A DNA stretch of 64,000 bases from Mucilaginibacter oryzae. Lineage in GTDB: Bacteria > Bacteroidota > Bacteroidia > Sphingobacteriales > Sphingobacteriaceae. The position numbers were made by a program, and so were the translations under genes. Shown here piece by piece: positions 24,398 to 33,166 of this stretch. The notes under the pieces were generated by a model, which was given only the letters and a program-made list of their open reading frames with translations, made no database searches and was not told the DNA's origin. Positions within the stretch are counted from its first letter, which is position 1, and every line of letters starts with the position of its first letter. Location of the stretch: assembly GCF_003148845.1 (NCBI RefSeq), contig NZ_QGHA01000006.1, forward strand, positions 186,001 through 250,000. The letters run 5' to 3'.

Positions 24398-26353
24398 ATG
24401 AAACAGAACATACTGATTGTAGAAGACGAATTTATCGTAGCGAACGATCTCCGGATTAAGTTAACCAAAGCCGGGTATTCGGTTTGCGGCATCGCGGCCT
24501 CTGTTGAAGAGGCTGAGCAGCTTATCGAAAAGCAGAAACCAACCTGGGTACTGCTTGATATTTTTCTCTCCAACGATTCGAAAGGGACTGATCTGGCCCC
24601 TTTGCTTGCCTCTAAAAATATCGGTTTCATCTATATTTCTGCCAATACCAACCAGTCTGTTCTTGAAACGGCTAAAGCAACCCACCCCTATGGTTTCCTG
24701 GTGAAGCCTTTCCGCGAGAAGGACCTGCTCATTATGCTGGATATCGCCCTTCAAAAACACCAGGCTAACTTATTAATGCAGCAACAGCGCGAGCAAATAT
24801 TCCGGATGCAGTTAGATGGGATGGACCGCGGGCGCGGCACCATGCTTGAAAAAACAGCCAAACTCCCGGTGATCATACAGGGCTTCCTCGCCTTCGATAT
24901 GTTAAGGATTATCCTTCCGCCGGGCATGGAAACAGACCACATCGCGTTTGTGAGGACCGGGTATGAAGAGTATGAAACATTTGTTAATGAACAACTCGCG
25001 GCAGCAGCGGGCGTTGGCTTAAAAGATTGGTCGGAAAATAAAGCAAACCGGTTAGATCTGGAATCAGGCGAATTTAAAAATGGCGCAGATTATCACCGGC
25101 TGCTGCTACACGATATTACAGAAAAGCGATTAAGCACGCAATTCAGGCTGGCGTGTATGATGGCTGTAAAAAGGCGGTTAAAAAACGGGAAGCACTTCGT
25201 TCTTGCTTTTTACAGTAAAAACGATGACATGTATACTGAAGTTCAGTTCAATATGCTGCGCCGCGCGGCGGCCTCGCTTGATGCATTCATGGAACATATT
25301 ATCAACGACAGTTATTCAGCCTTACCCGGACGCGCGGATCTCCCCGCCAGGAAACCTTCAGCTATAAAACCGTTTAGCGATGAATCAAAATTTGACGGCA
25401 TCATAGGCAAAAGTAACTCCCTTGTTGCGGTGCTTGATCAGATTGACTTGGTTGCCACCTCCCCCACCTCGGTACTGATTACCGGCGAAAGCGGAACCGG
25501 CAAAGAGCGTGTTGCACAATGCATTCACAAAATGTCGTTACGTGCCAAAAATCCGTTGGTAGTAGTAAACTGCGCGGCGTTACCGGCTAACCTCGTAGAG
25601 TCTGAACTTTTCGGGCATGAAAGAGGAGCCTTTACCGGCGCGGTCGACAAGCGGATCGGGAAGTTTGAGCAAGCCAATGGCGGCACGATATTTTTAGACG
25701 AAATAGGCGAACTTACCCTCGAGGCACAGGTAAAGTTGCTCCGTGTGCTCCAGGAAATGGAGTTTGAACGCGTTGGCGGCGGTAAACCCATAAAAGTTGA
25801 TGTACGGATAATAGCGGCAACCAACCGCAACCTGGAGAAAGAAGTAGCCGACGGCCGCTTCCGTCTCGACCTTTATTACCGGTTGAATGTGTTTCCAATT
25901 TTTGTCCCTCCGCTTCGTGACAGGAAGGACGACATAGGTATACTGGCGAAAAATTTTGTGGAAAAATTCGCTTTAAAAACCGGTCGCCCTGTTACCGGAA
26001 TAAGTTCTGCCGCCATAAACCAGCTAAAAGGTTATCATTGGCCGGGTAATATCCGCGAACTCGAGCATTTTATTGAAAGGCAGGTGCTCATCAAAGCCAA
26101 AGGAATAATTGAACAACTGGCAATGCCGCAAAGCCCGGCGCAGCCTGTTAACGAAAATGCCGGTTCAGAAGCAAAACTACCGCTTAAAACCATGGAAGAG
26201 ATGGAAGCCAATTATATTGTACATGTACTGAAAAACTGCCACGGCCGTATCGGGGGGGCCGGGGGAGCTGCCGAAATTTTGGGCATGCCGCCGAGCACCC
26301 TTCATTCCAGGATAAAAAAGTTAGGGATCAAGAGGGAATTCAGCGCCGATTAA
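24398..26353 (+). CDS. Sigma-54-dependent response regulator (NtrC class)
   Basis: A 651-residue activator: receiver (1-120; VEDEF and phosphoacceptor D54 in VLLDIFLS, KPFRE), a linker domain of about 200 residues that looks GAF-like, AAA+ domain with Walker A GESGTGKE (about 362) and the sigma-54 contact loop GAFTGA (about 409), Walker B GTIFLDEIGEL, and a C-terminal Fis-type HTH (AAEILGMPPSTLHSRIKKLGI region). It is cotranscribed with the HisKA_2 kinase. Its target promoters would carry sigma-54 elements; none was found next to it. Pairing of a HisKA_2 kinase with an NtrC regulator is less common than pairing with LytTR or ANTAR outputs. Confidence 0.94.
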   Translation: MKQNILIVEDEFIVANDLRIKLTKAGYSVCGIAASVEEAEQLIEKQKPTWVLLDIFLSNDSKGTDLAPLLASKNIGFIYISANTNQSVLETAKATHPYGFLVKPFREKDLLIMLDIALQKHQANLLMQQQREQIFRMQLDGMDRGRGTMLEKTAKLPVIIQGFLAFDMLRIILPPGMETDHIAFVRTGYEEYETFVNEQLAAAAGVGLKDWSENKANRLDLESGEFKNGADYHRLLLHDITEKRLSTQFRLACMMAVKRRLKNGKHFVLAFYSKNDDMYTEVQFNMLRRAAASLDAFMEHIINDSYSALPGRADLPARKPSAIKPFSDESKFDGIIGKSNSLVAVLDQIDLVATSPTSVLITGESGTGKERVAQCIHKMSLRAKNPLVVVNCAALPANLVESELFGHERGAFTGAVDKRIGKFEQANGGTIFLDEIGELTLEAQVKLLRVLQEMEFERVGGGKPIKVDVRIIAATNRNLEKEVADGRFRLDLYYRLNVFPIFVPPLRDRKDDIGILAKNFVEKFALKTGRPVTGISSAAINQLKGYHWPGNIRELEHFIERQVLIKAKGIIEQLAMPQSPAQPVNENAGSEAKLPLKTMEEMEANYIVHVLKNCHGRIGGAGGAAEILGMPPSTLHSRIKKLGIKREFSAD

Positions 26354-26693
26354 CAAACGGAAAGATTGAAAAAGGGGAGCTATATAAACTAAAGCAATTC
26401 CCATAAGGGAGATCTCTTTTAACCCATTGTAAAAATTATCGGTATAGATAGCTTAAAAAATTTAGCACAATTTTTTACGAATTATCCAATTACACGAATG
26501 CTACATAATAGAAAATAACCATTCGTGTAATTCGTTGAATTGTGCCCGACCTGAAAGGTAATTCGTGTGAAAATTTCTTTACACCATCTCCATAAACAGC
26601 AGCAACTTTTTAAAAAGTAATTCTCCTGCAATGCCATAAATAACCACCTGTGCCGGGCAACCGCAAGCGCCACCTTGATGCTTTGGCTTAACG
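26354..26693. other. Intergenic region with long inverted repeat
   Basis: No gene is visible. AATTACACGAATG (26488-26500) and CATTCGTGTAATT (26520-26532) form a perfect 13-bp inverted repeat with a 19-base loop, and a further copy of GTAATTCGTGTGAAAA starts near 26559. It lacks a T run on either strand and may be a dispersed repeat or structural element between the convergent genes ending at 26353 and 26694. Confidence 0.55.
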
Positions 26694-27554
26694 CTACGCT
26701 GCCATCCCCCTTCTAAAATCGGTAAAACGCACACCCGTAGTACGTTTAAAAAACTTGCTAAAATGCGATACATCAAAAAAACCGAGGTTATAGGCCACCT
26801 CTTTCATGGTTAGCTCCTGCATGCTCATTAATTTTTTTGCCTCGGCCAATACCCGCTGCTGGATGTAGTGGCTGGTATTAAAACCGAGGTTTTCTTTAAT
26901 GATAAAATTTAAATACGATGGGCTTACCGCAAGAAGATTTGCATAATCGGCCGGCATTTTGAGTGTTGTAAAATGCTCATCAAGCAGCGCGAAAAAACGG
27001 TTAATGTGATAAATGCAACGGTTTAGCATAACGGGTTGCTTTTCGGCCCTGATCTTGTTTAAGTAAAGCGTTAAAACCTGGAAAAGCGCCTTTAAGATAG
27101 CATCCTTTAAGCCGTTGTCTGTTTGATATTCCCGGTACAACCTGCATACAACCTCGTTTAAAAAGGCACGCTCCTGCTCAGGGATGGTGATTTTGCCAAC
27201 AGCATTAATTGAATGAAACTTTTGCGCCATCTGGGCCGAGTTAAGCGCCGCCTGGATAAATTCAAATGAGAAAGAAAATATGTACCCATAAACGTCCTGG
27301 CCAGCCAAAATCACCAAATGCTGTCTCGGCTTAAAAATAACCATGTTAGCCGGGTCGAGGGTTAGCGCCTCGCCCGAAGCGCGGCACTCACAGCAGCCCT
27401 TCTCTATAAAGATAAAGGTATAACACTGCTGATCTTCTAACGACCGCTTTTCGTAACAGGCCGGCTTTAATGCCGATACGCTAAAAAAGGAATTTCCTTT
27501 ATCCTGTTTCGCTGTTGATTTTTTGTTTGCGCCGGTTGATGCTGGGGTAGTCAT
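26694..27554 (-). CDS. AraC-family transcriptional regulator
   Basis: A 286-residue regulator. Cupin-like N-terminal half (about 20-130, with a CCECRASGE stretch and PANMVIFKPRQHLVIL) and a C-terminal pair of HTH motifs (about 190-284; LLAVSPSYLNFIIKENLG and MKEVAYNLGFFDVSHFSKFF). The open frame extends to 27749, but the added N-terminus looks unrelated to the family, so ATG 27554 is chosen. It is the first gene of a leftward series of small enzyme genes and could control some of them. The effector is unknown. Confidence 0.88.
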   Translation of the reverse strand: MTTPASTGANKKSTAKQDKGNSFFSVSALKPACYEKRSLEDQQCYTFIFIEKGCCECRASGEALTLDPANMVIFKPRQHLVILAGQDVYGYIFSFSFEFIQAALNSAQMAQKFHSINAVGKITIPEQERAFLNEVVCRLYREYQTDNGLKDAILKALFQVLTLYLNKIRAEKQPVMLNRCIYHINRFFALLDEHFTTLKMPADYANLLAVSPSYLNFIIKENLGFNTSHYIQQRVLAEAKKLMSMQELTMKEVAYNLGFFDVSHFSKFFKRTTGVRFTDFRRGMAA

Positions 27555-27811
27555 AAGCTTTGATTGATAAAAGCTAATTAGCCAAGAATGCACCATTAAC
27601 ACAACAATCTGAAAATCAACAAAATTCACAACAAATATCAAATCCAACAATCGATATATAGCATAAATACGATTTTCCGGCTCTAAATACCAAGCTGTGA
27701 TAACCGGATTTAACGGGTTAAAAAGAAGCGGTATAATTGACCTTACCAAACATTTTTCAGCCTACATATGGGCAATGCCAATCCATCTGATGGGTATGAG
27801 ATGTATGTCGC

Positions 27812-28297
27812 TTAAACCTTCAGGTAAGCAACTATGGATGACTTTGCAAGCACAAGCTCATTCATCATGATACCAACAAAAGCCGGGGTTGCTGTTTCAT
27901 CAAGGTTCAGCAATTTGCTGAGGGCATGAACGGTAATGATGTAGGGGTGAAAACCGCTTCCGGGGATAGTAACGGGACCGCCGTAACCGGTTTTTCCAAA
28001 ATCATTTAAACTACTTACCGCCTCTGGCGGCAACAAGTGCGGGGCTGTACTTCCCGCGCCCCTGGCAAGCGATGTAATAGTTGCAGGTATGTTAAAAACA
28101 ACCCAGTGCCACCACCCGCTGCCGCTTTGGGTTGCCGGGTCATACATGGTAATGGCAAATGCCCTGGTTTGTTCAGGTGCATTTTCCCAGTAAAGGTCGG
28201 GAGATTGATTACCCCCGTTTACGCCCAGTCCATCATAAAAATACTCAGAAGTGAACTGACCGCTCAACTCGCGGCTTTTTAATGTGAAAGTATTCAT
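27812..28297 (-). CDS. YbhB/YbcL family PEBP-like protein
   Basis: A 161-residue phosphatidylethanolamine-binding-protein-like fold. The conserved SPDLYWENAPEQTRAFAITM block and YDPATQSGSGWWHWVVFNIP match the ligand-pocket motifs of the Raf-kinase-inhibitor-like family, and GYGGPVTIPGSGFHPY the later one. No signal peptide, so cytoplasmic. Biochemical role in bacteria is poorly defined. It lies among unrelated oxidoreductase and hydrolase genes. Confidence 0.9.
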   Translation of the reverse strand: MNTFTLKSRELSGQFTSEYFYDGLGVNGGNQSPDLYWENAPEQTRAFAITMYDPATQSGSGWWHWVVFNIPATITSLARGAGSTAPHLLPPEAVSSLNDFGKTGYGGPVTIPGSGFHPYIITVHALSKLLNLDETATPAFVGIMMNELVLAKSSIVAYLKV

Positions 28298-28344
28298 CGT
28301 ATAGGATAGATTTTTGATTACGGCGATATAAAATCAGGTTGATC

Positions 28345-28755
28345 TTATTCAACGGTCTCATCTTTGCTCAGCTCAGGGTTATAATGAATTCCAGGGGTTA
28401 GCCAGTACAAAAGTATAACCCTTGAGTACCTGAAATTAAACGGCGACAACACCAGGCAAACAAACAATATCACCAGCGTGTATAACCACGGATTGCTGCT
28501 CCCGGTAAGTATGTTAATAGCAAGCGCCACTGCTACAAACTCTGCTACGTTCATGGCGTAGCTCACAAACATCGCCACATAAAAATATCCCGGTTCTATC
28601 TCGAACGTCAGGTGACAATGCTCGCAGGTGTTGTTCATTTTTTGACCGGAAAAGCCGTACATACTGTTAGCAAACATGTTTCCTTTTCTGCAGCGCGGAC
28701 ATTTGGAATGCAGAAAAGCCGGCCATGTGGCGATGCGGTAATTTTTGGTTTCCAT
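28345..28755 (-). CDS. DUF983 family membrane protein
   Basis: A 136-residue protein with a zinc-ribbon-like start, CPRCRKGNMF (C at about 19 and 22) and CEHCHLTFEIEPGYFY (about 43-58), then two hydrophobic segments (about 62-82 and 88-106) ending PFNFRYSRVILLYWLTPG. This matches the DUF983 family, found in Proteobacteria and Bacteroidota with unknown function. Likely an inner membrane protein with the zinc ribbon in the cytoplasm. Confidence 0.85.
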   Translation of the reverse strand: METKNYRIATWPAFLHSKCPRCRKGNMFANSMYGFSGQKMNNTCEHCHLTFEIEPGYFYVAMFVSYAMNVAEFVAVALAINILTGSSNPWLYTLVILFVCLVLSPFNFRYSRVILLYWLTPGIHYNPELSKDETVE

Positions 28756-28868
28756 TAGTTTAGGGGTTAGTTATTTCAGAGGCTTAGTAATTCATTTTAG
28801 CCCGATTTTTATTGGTCCCGCTACATAAACCGGCGGCCGCGCATAACAGCATGGCTGCCGGTTTCTGG

Positions 28869-29405
28869 TTAAAGCGCCGGTACCGGCGGGAAATCTACCG
28901 GCGGATTTGTTACCGCATAAACGTAGTTGGTAATGATCCTCAAGCCCGTGAGGAAAATAACATCTATCACGCTGCCTTTACTATATCCGTTGGCAATGAA
29001 ATTGTCTACGATACTCTGGTCGCCGTGGCCCTTGTTTTCGGCAACGCTTTTCGCCAACTTTACCAGGGCGTCATATTTAGGATTGAAAGATGCCCTGCCG
29101 CTCCTGATCTCCATGATCTGTTCATCATTGAAACCATTCATTTTTGCAAATTTGCTGTGCGCGGCCAGGCAGTATTCGCAATTATTTACCTGGCTAACAA
29201 TTAGGTTCACTATTTCTTTTTCTTTGCCGGTTAGCGATGTTTTAGCGTTTTGAGCTGCTAAAAACGCCGGTAGCGCATGCTCCGAGTAAGCGAAGTTTGC
29301 GTACAGGTTTGGCACAAAGCCTAACGATTTTTGCAGCATATCAAAGATGTTTTGATTGGCTTCTGAAACCTGGTTTCTTGCAGGCACCTCAAATAAAGTT
29401 TCCAT
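28869..29405 (-). CDS. Carboxymuconolactone decarboxylase-family (AhpD-like) protein
   Basis: A 178-residue AhpD-like protein. The redox motif NNCEYCLAAHSKFAK (CxxC followed by H) marks a thiol-active site of the alkylhydroperoxidase AhpD type, not of true gamma-carboxymuconolactone decarboxylases. The frame is open to 29507, but the ATG at 29405 (METLFEVPARNQV) is the natural start. Likely an antioxidant or thiol-reductase partner in the cytoplasm. It lies 145 bases after the alcohol dehydrogenase gene on the same strand. Confidence 0.88.
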   Translation of the reverse strand: METLFEVPARNQVSEANQNIFDMLQKSLGFVPNLYANFAYSEHALPAFLAAQNAKTSLTGKEKEIVNLIVSQVNNCEYCLAAHSKFAKMNGFNDEQIMEIRSGRASFNPKYDALVKLAKSVAENKGHGDQSIVDNFIANGYSKGSVIDVIFLTGLRIITNYVYAVTNPPVDFPPVPAL

Positions 29406-29550
29406 TTGAATTAAAATTAGCCGCCCATGCATGGTATAGTGATGTACCGGGAAGGCGTTTATGTTATAAAATGATTGTACGGTTGGTGAAATGAAGCCGG
29501 AAAACATGTGTTAGCCACCTACGCTTTCCGGCAACGGTTAAGAAATTATG

Positions 29551-30570
29551 TTATTCAAAATCGGCATCCAAAACCACCCGGTAGTTGGCTTTCCCGGATT
29601 CAAGGTGCGCGATGGCATCATTAATTTTACTCATCGGAAAATGCTCAACCATAGCGCGGATGTTGTGCCTCGCGGCAAAGCGTAGCATGGCGTTAAAAGC
29701 AGACCGGGAACCGGCAGGCGAGGCAGATACGCTTGTTTGCGGGATGAGTAATGACAAAACCGACACCGGTATGGCTTCAAAAGGAATACCTACAAAATGT
29801 AAACGGCCTTTAGGGGCAAGCATGGCAATTATCTTATCCCAATCCAGCGCTACGCTAACTGTAATAATGATCAGGTCGAATTTTCCTTTAAGCACCTCCC
29901 ATTCCAACGGATCCCTGCTTGATACAATCTGGTCTGCACCAAGTTTCAGGGTTTCGGCACGTTTGGCCGGGGAAGAAGAAAACGCGGTTACCTCACTACC
30001 CCAGGCGTGCGCAAACTGTACTGCCAAATGCCCGAGGCCACCAATGCCAAATACGCCTATCTTATCTGTTGGTTTTACACCATATTCAAGCAAGGGGTAA
30101 AAAACCGTTATACCCGCGCAAAAAAGCGGCCCTGCTTCTGTAGCTTCAATGCCTTCCGGAACCGGTATTACCCATAGCCAATGCGCCTTAATACGGCTTG
30201 CAAAACCGCCGTGACTACCCAGGATGGTTGTTTTAAGGTTGATACACAAATGCGGATCGCCGTTTAAACATGGGTCGCAATGCCCGCAGCTTTCCTTGTT
30301 CCAGCCTATGCCAACGGTTTGCCCTATATAAAGGCCCTTGTTTTTGGCTACATCGCCCAATGCAACTATCTTGCCGGTAACCTCATGGCCGGCTACAATG
30401 GGATAAGGCAAGCCAAAGTCGCCATTAAGCGCGGTAAGGTCGGTGTGGCAAAGCCCGCAGTTGTCAATTGCAACTTCTACTTCTTCGGGGCTAAGTTGTG
30501 ATAATTCATAAGTAAATGGAACCAGTTTTCCCTTCGGCTCCATTTGGGCCCATGCGTTTACTTTACTCAT
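29551..30570 (-). CDS. Zinc-dependent alcohol dehydrogenase (cinnamyl/YahK type)
   Basis: A 339-residue MDR enzyme that oxidises alcohols or reduces aldehydes with NAD(P). Catalytic zinc ligands lie in CGLCHTD and GHEVTG; the structural zinc uses four cysteines in CGHCDPCLNGDPHLC (about 96-110); the dinucleotide-binding loop is GIGGLGHLAVQFA (about 176-188). The set resembles broad-substrate aldehyde reductases. It is monocistronic or loosely linked with the AhpD-like gene downstream. Confidence 0.92.
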   Translation of the reverse strand: MSKVNAWAQMEPKGKLVPFTYELSQLSPEEVEVAIDNCGLCHTDLTALNGDFGLPYPIVAGHEVTGKIVALGDVAKNKGLYIGQTVGIGWNKESCGHCDPCLNGDPHLCINLKTTILGSHGGFASRIKAHWLWVIPVPEGIEATEAGPLFCAGITVFYPLLEYGVKPTDKIGVFGIGGLGHLAVQFAHAWGSEVTAFSSSPAKRAETLKLGADQIVSSRDPLEWEVLKGKFDLIIITVSVALDWDKIIAMLAPKGRLHFVGIPFEAIPVSVLSLLIPQTSVSASPAGSRSAFNAMLRFAARHNIRAMVEHFPMSKINDAIAHLESGKANYRVVLDADFE

Positions 30571-30620
30571 TTGATGAAATGTTTGGTGTTTGATGAATGG
30601 CTAAAAAAAATGATTGATTG

Positions 30621-31121
30621 TTACTTTGCTACCGGAAGCTCCCAAAACGCCCAGTCTTCCCGTACCGGCCCGTAAAGTTCAGGTACCTCCAGGCCTGCCA
30701 ATCGCATTAGTACGGTCATCTGGCTTCTGTGATGTACTTCGTGGTGGGTGAGTAATGATAAGATATCGCCCCTGCGCCATTGATGATTATACAACTCTGC
30801 TTCATCATTAAGCATCCCGTCTGTCCACTGGGCCTCCACAGCCTTTGCCATTTTAGCGTGTATATCCAGGTATAGTGCATTGATATCACTCATAGCCGGG
30901 GGAAGCGGCTCTTCAGCAAGTTCCTCACCTTTAAGCAATCCGGTTTGAATACCTATCTGCATCATCACCTGCGGAATGTGAAAGGCAAGCCTTTCGAGTG
31001 TCCGCACCTTTTCATTTAAAATAACAGCTTTATATTCTTCCGGAATCATTGCGTAGATCTTGCTGGTTCTACCTTTTTCGTAAGCCCAGTCTTCCAGGAA
31101 TTCTTTAATTCGATAATACAT
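30621..31121 (-). CDS. DinB family protein
   Basis: A 166-residue four-helix-bundle protein. The metal site is recognisable by FHIPQVM (histidine near 48) and LTHHEVHHRSQMTVLMRLAG (about 128-147). DinB-like proteins often act as metal-dependent thiol transferases or bacillithiol-type enzymes; the substrate here is unknown. It lies 50 bases after the end of the upstream intergenic gap and before the alcohol dehydrogenase gene, on the same strand. Confidence 0.85.
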   Translation of the reverse strand: MYYRIKEFLEDWAYEKGRTSKIYAMIPEEYKAVILNEKVRTLERLAFHIPQVMMQIGIQTGLLKGEELAEEPLPPAMSDINALYLDIHAKMAKAVEAQWTDGMLNDEAELYNHQWRRGDILSLLTHHEVHHRSQMTVLMRLAGLEVPELYGPVREDWAFWELPVAK

Positions 31122-31268
31122 TGGTTCTCTTTTGATAAGTTAATAGCCGCTATCCGGTTTCGTACCCTTACAGGTCAACCCTACCCTTTTAGTTATGCGG
31201 TATGGCAAGTTAGTAGTATGGTAACAGACAGATGCCTGATTTCGAGCAAGTACAAAACCGGAACGAGT

Positions 31269-32084
31269 TTATATATCGCGATAACCACCGCTAACCCAGT
31301 TTATTAGAATATCGGCATATTCGCTATGTGTATCTTCCCAGGCATAGTGCCCTGAGTTTAAAATGCTAAACTTGTTTTTGGGTAATTGTTCGTGAAGTAC
31401 TTCGCCATTCTTTAATATAGCCAGGGGATCATCCTTCCCCCAGATAATTTGTACTGGTATCCGGATCTCTCGAAGATCAAGTTTTGGCAGGTCGTGCGGA
31501 AGCTTTTTCAGGAACAGCATCGTGTCCCAAAAGCGCCCGTCCTCGTAGCTGTTCATATAATCTTCCCTTACATCGGCCGGAAGCTGGTATTGTGTCATAT
31601 TAGCTAACGCCCCTGAGATGATGGCCTTACTTCCCAGCTTTTTAAGGCCATCAAGGGTTGGTTCCATGATCATATCCGTCAGGATACCATCCGCCTGGAT
31701 CGGGAATACACAGGCAGCGCTTCCGATAATGGCGCTTTTTATTTTTTCGGGATGATATTGCGCGATAAAAAGCGCGACGCTCGAACCCACATCCGGTCCC
31801 GCGATATGCGCGGATTCCCAGTTAAAATGCGCAATTGCTTTGATAACAAACGCAGACAGCGCGATGGGTGCAAGCAATTCGGCACGGCTTTGAGATTTTC
31901 CGAAGCCCGGCAGGTCGATAGCTATAACATTTGCCATAGCTGCCAGTTTATCCCATATCGGCTCAAAAGCCCTGATGCTCTCGGGTAGGGGGCTTAACAG
32001 TAAAATATTTTCGGAGAAGTTACCGGCGCTCTTCGCGTAACGAATTTCGAGGTTATCGATAATTGTCGTTTCAAGTTTTAACAT
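31269..32084 (-). CDS. Alpha/beta hydrolase with Asp nucleophile (dehalogenase/epoxide hydrolase type)
   Basis: A 271-residue alpha/beta hydrolase. The nucleophile elbow reads HIAGPDVGSSVAL, with aspartate in place of serine, as in haloalkane dehalogenases and epoxide hydrolases. The remaining catalytic residues are D in IWGKDDPLAI and H in LNSGHYAWEDTH. The frame begins at a TTG at 32090; ATG 32084 (MLKLETTIID) is chosen. The true substrate is unknown, and the second acid is less clear, so esterase activity is not excluded. Confidence 0.8.
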   Translation of the reverse strand: MLKLETTIIDNLEIRYAKSAGNFSENILLLSPLPESIRAFEPIWDKLAAMANVIAIDLPGFGKSQSRAELLAPIALSAFVIKAIAHFNWESAHIAGPDVGSSVALFIAQYHPEKIKSAIIGSAACVFPIQADGILTDMIMEPTLDGLKKLGSKAIISGALANMTQYQLPADVREDYMNSYEDGRFWDTMLFLKKLPHDLPKLDLREIRIPVQIIWGKDDPLAILKNGEVLHEQLPKNKFSILNSGHYAWEDTHSEYADILINWVSGGYRDI

Positions 32085-32115
32085 GATCAATCAGATAAGA
32101 ATTGCCTTTCACAGA

Positions 32116-32847
32116 TTATAAATATTCTATGCTTAGAACGTCGATAGAAACCAGGAGCGGTTCTGCCAGCGCGTTATTAGAAGCATCATCAAGGGGAAGA
32201 ATACGATGCCTGGCCGGTACTTTTATACCCTGAACTTCCCTGTAATCGCTATAGTAATGAGCGGCGGAGTTATTTCCTAAAACCTCGGGCCAATAATCAT
32301 GGCGTTTCATCAAACCATCGGCAGATATATAAAAAACCTGCCTTTTGCTATGAGTGGTTATAGTATCCGGAAAAATTACCTCGAGCCTTCTCCAGGTTTC
32401 GCCATTTTCTTCCCACGGTTCCATTTCCAGGAAATGAAACCCGGGCAACGCGAACAGGAAAGGCGCGGTAAGATAGTTCCAGGTTGCATAACTGCAGAAA
32501 TAGGCCAACTGCATACGGCTCCACGGGGTCATGATATTGTGGCCTTCGAAAGAAGCCCTTGCATTGATCAATTCTTCAACTTTCTCATCCGCCTCGTTAA
32601 GCAGAAAAACGTCTTTACCGTTAAAGCTTGAACGTAACCCTGCCCCAAACATCGGCGACCAGCTATCCAGAAGCGTGTGCGTGTTGCCCGTAAAATAAAC
32701 ATCGTTCATTACGCCTTCGTGCCCTTTTACGCCCCAGGTAATGCCCCCTAATGATACATGAGCTTTAACGGTATTGAACTTGTTCCATGTGGTTAAGCCT
32801 CCGTGCGATTCCAGCACAAAGTCTACCAGTTGTTTCGCGTCTTTCAT
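32116..32847 (-). CDS. Conserved protein of unknown function
   Basis: A 243-residue soluble protein without signal peptide or membrane segment. It is rich in aromatic residues, with a beta-rich pattern (VKAHVSLGGITWGVKGHEG, TWRRLEVIFPDTITTHSKRQ, ADGLMKRHDYW) reminiscent of lipoprotein-sorting or START-like beta folds. I do not know its function. It is 31 bases upstream of the Asp-type hydrolase gene on the same strand, so the two probably share a transcript and a pathway. Confidence 0.7.
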   Translation of the reverse strand: MKDAKQLVDFVLESHGGLTTWNKFNTVKAHVSLGGITWGVKGHEGVMNDVYFTGNTHTLLDSWSPMFGAGLRSSFNGKDVFLLNEADEKVEELINARASFEGHNIMTPWSRMQLAYFCSYATWNYLTAPFLFALPGFHFLEMEPWEENGETWRRLEVIFPDTITTHSKRQVFYISADGLMKRHDYWPEVLGNNSAAHYYSDYREVQGIKVPARHRILPLDDASNNALAEPLLVSIDVLSIEYL

Positions 32848-33166
32848 ATAATTAACTTGTAGTTTGGCTCAAAATTACCGCCCGGGGCCGGGCAGGCCAA
32901 TGTACAGAACAGGCATTTACTTGTAAGAAACGAGCGTGTTGATATCGCACATGCCCCGGTGCATAAAACGATAGGATTACAGGTAAACCCCTTGCGTTTG
33001 TAAATCCATTCCGTAATATCAAAAAACTTAAAGCATACCATAATTACCGCAATTGATACACTAACGCGCTGCTTTATCAGGGATAGCTTTGTTTGCTGCC
33101 TGCCACCCCATCAAATTTAAAACGGCGGGTTAAACCAACAACGACTTTACATTTAAAATCATTACC
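32848..33166. other. Divergent intergenic region, no gene
   Basis: About 320 bases between two divergent genes. A minus-strand open frame of 65 codons (32844-33041) has no recognisable product and overlaps the next start. A weak TACATTTA box lies shortly before the plus-strand gene at 33167. Nothing else is evident. Confidence 0.4.

Noticed and set aside
26480..26540. CRISPR-like array from the ATTCGTGTAA words
   Set aside because: Only three copies, inverted relative to one another, with unequal spacing and no spacers or cas genes.
28812..29253. Plus-strand frames of about 110-130 codons over the AhpD-like gene
   Set aside because: They lie entirely opposite a gene with clear family motifs and have no family of their own.
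32844..33041. 65-codon minus-strand open frame before the 243-residue gene
   Set aside because: Overlaps the next start, no recognisable product, and cysteine/proline composition unlike a real small protein here.
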